Source: Euptelea pleiosperma
Taxonomy: Eukaryota; Streptophyta; Magnoliopsida; Ranunculales; Eupteleaceae
Reading direction: 5' to 3'
DNA length: 64,000 nucleotides
Assembly: GCA_035048495.1 (NCBI GenBank)
Contig: CM068541.1
Span: 3,479,929-3,543,928, forward strand
The translations under genes and the position numbers were made by a program. Each line of letters opens with the position of its first letter. Position 1 is the stretch's first letter. The notes beneath the pieces are model-generated. The model was not told where the DNA came from. It ran no database searches and saw only the letters and a program-made list of their open reading frames with translations. This document shows positions 45,001 to 56,167 of the stretch, piece by piece.

Positions 45001-48000
45001 ATAAGATTTCTCCCCAAACTGCCATAACCACTTCCCCGGTAGAGCCTCGTTCATGCGCTTCAAATTCTATTGGTCCATACGAAACAAAGTGAATACTCCT
45101 GTAATAAAACAGAAAAATGCAGTGGGAGGAGGAAGGACAAACGTTGAGATTTTATAGTGCTAGCCTTATTTTCTATCATGTTGAAGCCACGGAAGGAGAT
45201 GAAAATGAGGGCTATCCAGTCTAAGAACATGACGAGAAAAGCACAACTTAGGGATCTGGTAGATCTGTTGGTTTAGGCTGCATTTGGGTAAAGCTCAAAA
45301 TAAGCTAAAAGTCAGCTTATAGCTTATGAAAAGCCGGTTTCCGGATTTTAAGCCAATTTTTCCAGGTTAAACAGAAACGCTTATTGCTTATAGCTTATAA
45401 CTTATGCGTTAAGCACTTTCTAATACTTAAGTGAAACTCTTTAAATGCCTAAAATGCCCTTCTATTCCTTCAATACAAATTCTAAATGACCCAAGATTTT
45501 AAATTTCAAGCCAAATTTCGATTTCGGTGGGTGGTACCGAAATCCCCAAAATATAGCTTTCTAAACCGAAATCCACCGAAACTGAAATTTAAAACCTTGA
45601 AATGACCACCAAACCTTTAATAAAACTTTTTAAATAACATAAATATTCTTCTAATCATTTCATAACTTTTTATAAATGACCAATTCATCATTTCATACCC
45701 AAACCCAACGCTTTAACCCATAGTTATAAGCCAGGGTTAAGCTTACCCAAATGCAGCCATAGTGTTTTATAAGTGTTGGTTCAGAAACAGGTTATTTTCT
45801 TGAACCATATTGTGGAGTAAAAGTGTGCAAAGTTTCTACTGTTCACTAATAGAAATTTAGTCAATTTTAAAATATTTGTTGTAACAGCTGATATCTTAGT
45901 GACTCCTCTCTTGTTTCCTTTCAAATGCATATTAAAAGGGACATCCGATATATGAACAGTATTGGAAAAAGTATGAGAATGTTAAATCCAATCAACCACT
46001 GATTTAAAAAGAAAAAATAATATAGTAGCTCCGTTGGAGCTCTCACCCATGGTAGATAAGCTGCTGTGAAAGTAAAGAGGCCCAAGAAACTCATATGGAT
46101 AAAAGGATTCTGTTTGCTCCATACGTAAACCTGTAGAGCACAAAAGTAGCAGAATAGAGGCATTTATCTAGTAGGACAAAACCAATAAAACAAATGCTGC
46201 ATTAAAAAAATGTTGTAGTAACTGACCATCATGAAGGTCAATGAATTGCTAAGGAAGAAAATTCTAGCAAAAGACGCCGACACATAAGGTATCATCCCAC
46301 CAACAAGAACAATCCCAGTTAAGACAGTTGCACCAAATAAAAGCATGTAAAAGAAATCAGCGGTCCTTCCCCTAAACGAGTTCTCTTCAAGAAGCTTGCA
46401 GTATCGCGCAAGGAAGAACATATGAAATAAGAAGTCCAAGTCTGTCAATATCAAGAAAGAAGTACTCCAGTAAGAGATTTATTGACTGAGAAGTAATTTT
46501 GAAACACACCTAAAAAGATGAAAATCGGATATAATTTATTGTACATAGCAGAAAAAAAAATACAAAATGAATACACAAAGTTCAATTAGAAGAATATAAA
46601 TGTTAATGGAACAAAAATTCTTACTGAGACTTGAAAACATTAAAAAAAAAAAAAAAACACTTATGACACATTGAAATACATCACAACTGTCAGAAGGAAG
46701 AAACAAAATCCAAACTAATTATGAGGAAATAACTTAAGTGCACTGATGGTACCATGGAAATAATCATTAATGATATTCTCTAAGAATATAAAAGACCTAG
46801 ACAGATTATGAATGCATTTGAAATCTCAAATCAGAGGCTCTTGTCACTGATTGAGTGAAAAAGAAATCCAAGCACTTCCGTGTGTAGGATTAGTAGGGTA
46901 TAGGGGAGCTGACTAGATCAATGCTTCCAAGGAAGGTGAAGGTGCAGTACTGTTTTGAGTAAGCGGACGAACAGAGGCATATTATAAATTTAATATCTCA
47001 TCCTGGTGTTGCCAACCGCATATAGTTGGGATGAGAGCATAGACGATGATGATGAGCCCTGTTGTTGAGTCTTTGAAAGCCCTACAGGCTATTTGGCTCA
47101 GGTACGACATGGGCACAGCCTGGGTACATCATGGACATAATTACACATACAAATGAAGTGTGATAGACCCTATTGTGAATAGGGATGTAATTCGGGCCGG
47201 GGACACATGCCTAAAAGCCGAGCCCGGGCCTGTCCCAAGGACCTAAGGGGGGGTTTCGAGCCGGCCCATTTCCTCTCTCTCTCGGCCATGTACAACCCCT
47301 GCACCACTTACCATTTAAGTGTCTCTGGCTTCCCTTGGCTTTTATGTCCAACGGGGGATGCATAGCTCATAGGGTAACGTTTAGGTTTTATCCATCTAAC
47401 CAGTTGCAACCAGTTCCATTCGATCAATTGTTGTGATCTCTTTTATGGGTTAGATTCCTTACGTTTAACCTTATTGAATAAAGCAATAAAAAAACCAACT
47501 TTTTTATAAGCAATAAAAAAAATTAAGCAAAACTAAGAATTAATGAAAATTTGACAAAACGCATTTGAATTTTTTGTGGTCAAACTTTTTATTAATAAAG
47601 CAAGAAAAACACACTTACAAAGGGTTAGGATGAACTTCAGGCCAGGCTTCAGGCCGTCGGGCTTTTTTGACAACCCTAATTGTGATCTCTCTAGGCATTA
47701 CCTCAAGGGAAAGGGGCACAACTACATAACCAACTTTTTACAAGGATAAGAGGTGAATCTATAACAAGGGCATGGACACGTGTATTGGTGTTCAACACGG
47801 ATACGGAGTGTCAGACACGTTGACTCCTACAAACCCAATACGTCAACACATCCGTACAGTTCATTCTTTATGCTGAAAGATATATCTTTTAAGTATTTTA
47901 ATCCATGTTAAGTATGTAACATAGAAAGAATCTATTTAGATTAAGTTGATATACGTGAAAATCACATTAACCATATAAAAATAATAGCTGAAAACAAAAA

Positions 48001-51000
48001 TTTTGAGTAAATAGAGATTTGTTTGAAAACACGTGCCGGATCATGTCTAATATGTGACTATGGCAAGGTGTCCGATACGACAGATTCTTAGAAAACAGTG
48101 TCCTTGTTACATATGACTGAGCTCCATGTCAATCATATTGTCACCCCGTTAGCTTCTCAGTTGATTCAGTTTCAAGACGAGAAGGTCATTAATGCCATGA
48201 TTTTAGAGGCTAACCCACACATCTCAAGAATTTCTTTAAATAAGTGTATATTATTAATAAAAATAACAATTGAAATTAACCCCAAAGTACAATAGATATA
48301 CATATATACAGAAAATCTAAGAAGAAAAAATTATCTCTAGCTAAAAAGGGGTTAAAAATCTATAGTCACTCATGTAAGCTCTCTTCGTGAAAAAGGACCT
48401 CCCAGTTTGAAATAAAGCTAGCACAGGACGCTCCTTAAATTCTTTTAAGATTGGGCTCCGGAAATACATTTTGGAATATCTTTTCTATTACTTGATCTTC
48501 CTACCCATAATAATCTCCAAGAGTTTGACCATTTCTTTCCTTCCAAAGACCCTAATAAATTGTAAAAGGTAGTAGTTTCAACCAAATTTGCCCCAAACTT
48601 CCACCTTACTAATGAGCCAACCTTGAATGAGGTCTAGTAAGCACCTACCTAGGCATAACCCAACACAATCCTATAGCTTGAAAAAGTAATGCAATATGCA
48701 AGATAAGAAAATGCAATTTATACAAAGATTATCCACCATCTTCCTACTTTCCTTGCAAAGGAAGCACATGCTGGGCATGATTTTATGACGACTAATCAAA
48801 TGATAAACCATTATAATTTTATTGAGCAACAACCATAAAAAAAGCCACCACTATGGATTGGACTTGATTCGCCACAAAAACCTCACCAAGAAAAAGGAAT
48901 CGCATTAGATTCCGTAAAAGTGAATGCGAAGGGAGAACGAAGAATTTGCCTTTTGGATAATTGGACCCCACTGTCAATTCCATCTATCCTCTATGCTTTC
49001 CAATACTAAAACTGCTTGTAACCGAACAAGTAAATCAATCAGTTGATTCATTTCCCAATCATTTAAAAATTTAAAAGCCTCCTAAAAAGTAGACTCCCCA
49101 CAACTCTATAGTCAATCCTCTCGTAGAAACAAGCAACGAGAGTGTCCCTTTCGGCACCACCATATCGTAAAAAAAAATCGAAGAATATCTTGGGAATCCT
49201 GAAGGATCGAAAAATCAAACCATAGAACAAAATCTCCACGGCATAGATCCTCCAAAAATCTTACTCTGTTTCCCCATATCTCACCATCCATCTAATACCC
49301 CTATCAAATCCCTCATATAAATTGGTTATGCCTTTCCAAACGCAATGCCATACAATGAATTCACCATGTTGCTATCCCATTCCAAATTCCTATTTTTGTA
49401 TTTACATACAATAACCCTCTGGGTTTTTTAAGTCCCACCCAAAATCTCTAAAGCCACTTCCCTAGACCTTTTTTTTTGGTAAGTATAGATTTTATTGAAG
49501 AAGAGGATAAAAGGGAGACAAGGGGCTCAAGATGACCTGCTCAAGGCAAGAAGCCAACACTTTGGCCAAAAGCAAAAACAAAAACAAGCTCACAAAAGTT
49601 TAAATTAATAAGCTCACCAAAAAGGTGCCATTCTTAAACACATCTTATTATTATATTATGTGGGGAAATGTTTTCCACAACTAGTGAGATCCGAGACATT
49701 TGGGCTATCTTATGTGGGAATGAGACGTGGAAACTAGTTCCTTCTTTTTGTATCAATCCCCTTTTCATAGAGGGGGTCCTCTATTTATACACCCCTCAGG
49801 GGTAGTTGGAGCCTTGCCTTGTCAAACCCTCCAAACTCTGCCTTGGTATGAGTTAGCAAAGTCCATGGTGGAGTTGGTAGGCACTTGGTTCATTGGTTGA
49901 GTGTGAGAGAGGTCCTATCACCCCCATACCTGCATCATTGTAGTTAGGTAAGTGTCAGTAACTGCCCCGCCCAGGCGTGTTGACCCATACCTGGTAAGTA
50001 GGTTATGTCATACACAGCCGAGAATAGGACAAAGCTTTGCCCTATCTCGGCCGAGTAACTTCTCTTTTCTCGGTCTCTCTACTTTCTTTATAAGCTGACC
50101 CCTTCCCGCATTTATCGGGACACATATGCCGGCTCTTCATCTAGTGGAGCCAAGAAAGGATATCTCGGCACCACTACCCACCGGTGAAGTTTAGGGGCCA
50201 AAAGTCCTAGCCGAGATTTTATATCGGACCCAGTGTTCCGTTTCCCGAGTTCTGCGTCACTGTCTTGCCATGTGGCTATACCTCGTCGTCATTCACGTGT
50301 CGTGACCGGATTGTTTCACGTGGGCAGTGCTAATTATGGTACCCACATATTCCAATTGTTAAAAAGAAAAAAAGTTAAAAAGGAATGCATTTAGATAATA
50401 AAGAAGTACTCTATATGTGGCCTTTTTCCATGTACATTCTCTTGATGCCTTTGCACTGGAGTGATTCTTGAGTCATGGCTCCAAGAGCCACGCTCATAGT
50501 TTAAAGTTTCGGTACATGCCGATACAAGATACGGGTTTGTATCGGAAAACTCAAAGTTTCGGCTCAGTTTTGGTAGTTTCGGACCGAAACCACCGAAACT
50601 ACCGAAACTGTGACTGAAACTACCGAAACTCTTTCATTTGGTTTCACCAAGTTTCGGACCGAAACCACCGAAACTTCCGAAACTTCCGAAACTACTACCG
50701 AAACTATGACCGAAACTACCGAAACTCTTTCATTATGGTTTCACCAAGTTTCGGACCGAAACCACCGAAACGGCCGAAACGTTTCGGTTTCGCCCGCGAC
50801 CGAAACCGAAACGAAACCAACGACTTTGAACCATGGCCACGCTAGATGTCATAAGAGCTTGATGGTTTCTGTGTAATTGTGCAAACTATTATCCTATATT
50901 CCTAACAAAGGCATCATAATTCTTATATATCCTCTTATTACAACCATTGTTTCTTAACACAACATCCTTTTCACGCCCACCGCAAAATCCTAAATAGTTA

Positions 51001-52655
51001 AACATAAGAAAATCATTTTTTAAGTGAATATCAAGAGAGGCAAAAAAGAGTCAACAAAGTAAATAAAGTGAGATTCAATATTCTTGGACCTGGTTCCAAC
51101 ATTTTGAGAGCAAGGTTCAAAGAAGGATTAGCTCCCAAATCGTCGAATCGGGATTTCAGAGTAGGAGCGGCACCCCTAATAGGAGGTTTCGGTTACTAAG
51201 GTTAAAAGTAAAACATGTTTCAACTCTACAAAATGGTACTTTCTCTCATCTTGACAAATATTGGAAATACAGATAGGAGTAAGAGCTACGTAGGTAGACT
51301 CGAAAGAGTGCTAGGAATGAGAGCAACTTTACCACCACTTAAAAGGCACTCTTTCTTCTATGTTGTGGGTCACCTCTCAACATTCTACTCAACCAGTGAT
51401 TACCACCTACAACAAGACACTTTACAATGTAACCATAGACTGAAAAGTGGCACCAATTGGCAGACCATGATAAGATAATGGTAGATATCCCAACCTAAAT
51501 CCCAATGCCTTGGGTAAATCTATAACATTTGAGAAAATCTTGTTTTTGATCAGGTTTATACTGAGACCCTAAACCACTTCAATGCAATAGAGAATGCACC
51601 TCAGATATCAAAGTTTCTCATGGTTGGCCTTTACGGAAGAACATTAAATCATTTGATAAACTGGAGGTGAAAATGACTGGCCCCTTAAAACTTGTTGAAA
51701 AATTATCACACCTCCTTCCTCTGCTCTTTGAATGAACTTGCTTAAAACTTCCATTGCTACAATGAAAAGAAATGGTGGTAGGGAATCTCCTTGCTAGACT
51801 CCTTAGTAACTCTTGAAAGAACTAGCATGACACTGTTAACAAGAATCAAAAAGGAGACGGTCCACACACAAAGTTGATCCATCTCTTTGCAAAATTTCTT
51901 ACTACCCAAGAAAACAAACCCAGTATAACAGACTAAAATTAAAACTATAAACAGAGGGGATAATTACCAAAAAAACAGATCAAATGTACAGAAACCCATC
52001 ACAATTCAGTAACATAAACCAAACAGTAAATCAGAAAAACCTATCATACATATCATCCAATATAAAACAGAAATCTCTTCAAGATCCAAGATATAAAATT
52101 ACCCATTTTACGAAAGTATAAGAAATTAGTGATGAGGCGCCATAACTCGTACTGCCGGACAACTAGGTTCGGATTCAAATACAAATGATAAGGAGAGATT
52201 ATCTGCAATAAATAAATAAAAAATAAGGAATCATAAAAACAACAACAAAAATCAGTCCTTTAAACTTTAACTTCCAAATACCTCTTCAATCACATAAGGA
52301 TAAAAATGTATTAAAAAACCAAACGCCAAAAATATATTAGGAAAAAAGAAGCTAAAAAGTTTACAGAGCTTCATAATTCCTCAAAATTAAAAACAACCCA
52401 ATTGATATAAACCTAAAATCAATCAAACCCAATTACACACACAAAACTGATATTTCCTCAGAAATTTTAAAACAAAAATCCAAAACCCTAGAATTCCCGG
52501 GACACTGATATGAACAACAACAGAGAACATCTCCAAAAAAAAAACCAAATTTATACCTCGAGCGAGCATCCGATGGTGGTGACAATTGCTGCTGTGAGAT
52601 AAGAACGGGTGATGATGGGCATCTGCTTGTACCATTCCTCAACTGCTTGAGCCAT
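42039..52655 (-). CDS. DER2: Derlin-2-like ER-associated degradation protein, 6 exons
   Basis: Minus-strand exons 52557-52655, 52103-52202, 46227-46441, 46047-46130, 42914-42967 and 42039-42221 join in frame to 244 residues, the usual Derlin-2 length, with GT-AG borders. It starts [20 protein letters not shown] and continues with [112 protein letters not shown] and a C-terminal [12 protein letters not shown]. Derlins (PF04511) are rhomboid pseudoproteases of the ER membrane that help retrotranslocate misfolded proteins for proteasomal destruction. Intron 2 is 5.7 kb and intron 4 is 3.1 kb, both filled with repeats. DER2.1 versus DER2.2 cannot be decided. Confidence 0.94.
43550..45080 (-). pseudogene. 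LINE 3' fragment in Derlin intron 4
   Basis: The minus strand near 44743-44982 encodes [20 protein letters not shown] and [19 protein letters not shown] text, which is the zf-RVT-side tail of plant LINE ORF2. Frames are broken. At 43932-44315 it is interrupted by a separate GGTGTCA repeat. The 3' end near 43560 resembles that at 24130. It is not functional. Confidence 0.6.
43932..44315. repeat. hAT-like repeat with CCGGAACC-type interior
   Basis: It begins AGAGGTGTCACTT and ends near GACCCGTTGATACTCCT. The interior is rich in GGAACC / GGTTCC motifs. The same composition recurs at 53752-54140. Non-coding. Confidence 0.45.
45276..45753. repeat. hAT-like MITE in Derlin intron 4
   Basis: The termini GGCTGCATTTGGGTAAAGC and GCTTACCCAAATGCAGCC are inverted. 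The interior contains CTTATAGCTTATGAAAAG, typical of plant MITEs. No 8-bp duplication was resolved. Confidence 0.6.
46442..49650. other. Derlin intron 2, first part: repeats, no gene
   Basis: AT-rich sequence. From about 48200 to 49450 it resembles the 3' part of a decayed LINE on the minus strand (phrases such as TTTCCTTCCAAAGACCCTAA occur at the place of the WKERN motif). At 49468 a T run followed by GGTAAGTATAGATTTTATTG suggests another LINE 3' end in antisense. Confidence 0.4.
49659..50347. mobile_element. Probable solo LTR in Derlin intron 2
   Basis: A 689-bp unit starting TGTGGGG and ending ACCCACA (the TG...CA rule, with inverted ends). It has a TATA-like CTATTTATAC near 49790 and near-duplicate flanks TATTA and TATTC (4 of 5). 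No internal retroelement genes adjoin it. It could be the product of LTR-LTR recombination. Its CTCGG-rich text (50030-50170) recalls the LTRs at 59400. Confidence 0.5.
50500..50835. repeat. CCGAAAC-rich tandem array
   Basis: About 20 near-repeats of ACCGAAACT/ACCGAAACC, organised in two or three longer units of about 110 bp that share TTTCACCAAGTTTCGGACCG. Similar GGTTCCGG arrays lie at 43932 and 53752. Confidence 0.75.
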
Positions 52656-53190
52656 TCCCAGATTTCTGATTCAACCCAAACCCCTAACCCAAATTTTCTC
52701 ACAGAAACCCAGAGATGGAGAAAGGACTATATCTGTGCTGAAAAAGCGGACGGACCTTGAATGAGGGAGAAATTTGAGAACCACGAAAAGCAGTGGAAGC
52801 CCAAATTAGATCTGAGAAATCCTCTTACAGCTAGACTTTCGTATACTGTCTTTATTGTCTCATTATTACTAAAATACCCTTGCACGTTAGATTGAAGAGG
52901 AGGAAGGCACTTACATTTCGAAGGGTATTTTAGGCATTACAAAAAACTTAACGAAGAGGCCGAAGATGCGTTGAGTGCGAGTGTCGCGCTGTCCTCGCCT
53001 TTGTTGTTTGTTATGGACATGGTTTTGTAACTTTTGTTTCCTTAAAAACGTGTTTTGTTTTATTTCGTTTGGTTGAGTACGGATTTATACCCGTCCGATG
53101 GTGATCGGACGATTATCAAGTTCAAGGCCAACACACACAACCAATCCTGTGTTAGAGATGTTACTCCTCCAGTAGCGGGAGATGATTACA
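52656..53190. promoter_or_regulatory. Derlin upstream region
   Basis: On the minus strand the 5'UTR and promoter of the Derlin gene should lie within the first few hundred bases above 52655. No clear TATA box was assigned. No other gene is seen up to the MITE at about 53200. Confidence 0.35.
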
Positions 53191-53199
53191 AGGTCAGGG

Positions 53200-53530
53200 A
53201 AGCCCTGACCAACCATAATATGATCCACGTGGTACACTCTTAGAGGACCCTGACTGCCAATCCCTAAGTGGACCCACATAGCCAAAAATCATCCTGATTA
53301 GTGATTTCAAACCTTTGGATCTTTGTACCCAAATAATGGTAAATAATGCTCAAATTCCTACCGTTAAAATCAACCTATGATAATGACTTCAACTAACGCT
53401 TAGAAATCACTGATCAAGTTGATTTTGTGTTTATAGCTCCACCTAGGGATTGGCCAAACATCTATACGGTCTGTGTCTGCTAAGAAATTGCCACGTGGCT
53501 TACATTGTGGGTGGTCAGGTAAGATTTACT
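53200..53530. repeat. Foldback MITE of the ATGAGCCACGTGG type
   Basis: The left CCCTGACCAACC and TGATCCACGTGGTACACTC and the right GCCACGTGGCTTACATTG and GGTCAGGTAAGATTTACTC are inverted, with CATCCTGATTAGTGATTTC and ATCACTGATCAAGTTGATTT inside. Same layout as 1946-2298, but no target duplication was resolved. Confidence 0.65.
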
Positions 53531-53689
53531 CATTCCATGCCTACGATTCATTATCTTGGCGCCAAAGACTGTGCCGCCTGTACACCCTACGCGTGTAGGA
53601 CCCACAATTCTAGGTCCCACCTTAGATAATATAATATCCTACTCTAAAAATCTAATATCACGATGAGTTGAATGGTAGTTGAAAAAGAA

Positions 53690-54841
53690 GGGAATTTTTG
53701 ACATACCCCCCAAATGTTATCTTTAAAATTTGACATACACCCCCACACCTAGGGGTGTCAATTTTACCCGATTTAACCGAACTGAACCGGAACCGGAATT
53801 GAAAACACCGTTCCGGTACCACATTTTTGGGAACCGATTAAAAAGAACCGGAACCGGAACCGAACCGGAAACTAATGGTTACGGTTCCGGTACTCTAATA
53901 TGGAACCGAAACCGATAAGAACCGGAACCAATATATAAATATAGTGTAAAAATTCTCATATTACCAAGATTGGACCCGTTATACCCGAAACCGGAACCGG
54001 AACCGACAAAACTACATAATCGGTTCCGGTTCTGGTACCATCACTTTGAGAACCGGAACCGATAAGTACCCGAACCGATAAGAACCGGAACCGTTTGTTC
54101 CAGTTCTGGTCACTTTAGGAACCGAACCGGAACCGACCCCCCCCCCCCCCCCAATTTGAAAAAACTGACATACCCCCTATGACTCGGTCCCCTGTCATCT
54201 GACCAATGTTGACCCGAGTTGACTACTATTTTTTAATTAAATGGCAAAAATGCCCTTGTCTTTTAACCTTGGAACAAGGGTTTGGGTTTTTGCCCAAACC
54301 CCAATCAAACGGTTGTCGTGGACAGCCAGCCATGGGACTCCGTGGGTTGGTCGCCGGCCACCACTCTGGCAATAATTTAAAACCTAAGGTTAAAAAAAAA
54401 AGGAACAGCATAAAATTTTAGTTTTAAAGTTTTCATTAACATAAATGAAAAACAAAAAAAAGCAATTTATATTTTAAGCTTTTGATGAGATGTGGATTTT
54501 GGAAAGATGGGTTCTCTCAATTTTAAAATATTCCTTCACGAGTTTTATCTATTTTTTTGGAGTTTTTTCTTCTCAATATTTGTTTAATTCATCAAAAAAA
54601 CAAATCTCAAGTTTACCAACATAGGTTTTAATTTTTATTTTTAATCTCCTCTTTTCATATTTGATTTGGGTTTTGGCCTAAACCCAAACCCTTGTTCTAA
54701 AGTTGAAGACAAGGGCACTTTCGTCCTTTAATACAAAATTTGGTAGTCAACCAGGGTCAACACTGGTCAAATGACAGTGGACCGAGTCATAAGGGGGTAT
54801 GTCAGCTTTTTCAAATTGTAGGGGGTATGTCAAAAATTCCC
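53690..54841. mobile_element. Foldback element of about 1.15 kb with GGTTCCGG array and poly-C run
   Basis: The outer ends GGGAATTTTTGACATACCCC are inverted at 54821-54841. A second, longer inverted pair (about 54152-54310 and 54665-54818) shares GACATACCCCCT, ATGACTCGGTCC, GTCAAC, AAGGGC and CCCAAACCC blocks. Between 53752 and 54140 lies an array of GGAACCGG/CCGGTTCC and a run of 18 C (about 54138-54155). Non-coding. Confidence 0.65.
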
Positions 54842-56167
54842 TAAAATAAATAAGTTACTGATGGTAAATTGTAATGATCACAATGCTTTTGTTTTGATTT
54901 TTTTGACATTTGAAAGAGATATTTATTGGAAAGCCATGAGGCTGAGAAGACCTACCGAGACGAAAGGGAAAGAACAAACAAGAAACAGCAAAACAAAACA
55001 AAACGAAGGGCCCACAAGGAAGTACAATGCCTGCCCAACACATGAGAAAGGCCAAATCCCTCAAAATCAAAGAATGCCAGCTGAACACCTACGCAAATCT
55101 AACACACCTCCCCCCCTCAGACAACTTGACCCAAATAAAAATAAGACCTTCAATAAGTAAAAATAAGGTTCCGGGCCCAGAATTTTTGGATCGGATCGGA
55201 TCGACCCGGATATCCGATCCATTGCCAACCCTAGTGGACTCGGCCTTAATGCCCAGCAGGTCAATCCATCCATTTAGCAATAGGTGGCAGTCCTGAGGTT
55301 CACGACCAGTTCAAAGCACTCTGGGCTCTCTGTCTCCATCAGACCAGCAAAGCCAAGCGCAAGCACACGCTTAATAGGGTTATCAAGCTGTAATCTCATG
55401 GGTAGGGATAATTTGAAGAGAAATGACTCAGGTAAGCAATATTTTTTTATTAAATAGAATGGCCCCATGTTCAGCTCCCATATTCGCATTACTCTGCGTG
55501 TGTTTACAAATGAAAACCTTTGATAAACGGATTGCCAACTTTGGGTCAATGGGTTCAACAACTGGACCTAATTCTGCAATTCATGAATCAACTTATTCCG
55601 AGTAAACAGCTGCTGGGTCCTTAAAAAGGTGCTTCAACGGGAGTCCACGGGTTGGGTGGGCCCTTATATTCTGTAAGCTTCCTAGGAAAACTACTTTCAC
55701 TGCTTATACAGATTATATTTTCGACAGGCAAGGTAACATTCGTTGCCAAACACGCCAAAAAGAAAGAATTCTCCAAACGCTTACCAAATATGGAAAGAAA
55801 TCTGAGGTCAACTATTTCAAAAATGGAAGATCACGGCGATTTAGATCTGTGAGAAACAAGTCCTTTATCTCTAGAATCACCATAACACTGTCGCTAACTG
55901 CAGTAGCTAGGTACATACATAACCATCTTCACTAATCCATTTCGCTAATACAGAACAGGAACAACACTGGCCCGGCATTGGGAAAATGCTCAACCTTATC
56001 ACCATGGCTCAACAAAACCAAGGAACTACGGCAGCTTCGCATGTCCAAGTAACAACTATGGAACGTCACTTGATTACACCAGATGGTTTCAAAATATATT
56101 TACATAGGTTTCTGTTTAAAGAAATAGTATACCGAAGATTAAGAGCACGCCAGAAATATTCCCTACT
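54842..56167. other. Intergenic, no gene recognised
   Basis: The stretch 54880-55150 reads like an antisense LINE 3' end (ATATTTATTGGAAAGCCATG followed by A-rich text). 55170-55220 is a GATCGGATC-type repeat. The last few hundred bases are probably the phosphatase 3'UTR (minus strand). Confidence 0.4.

Noticed and set aside
50610..50876. Frame coding Thr/Glu repeats (TETTETLS)
   Set aside because: It is a translation of the CCGAAAC array; repeats of this kind stay open by composition.
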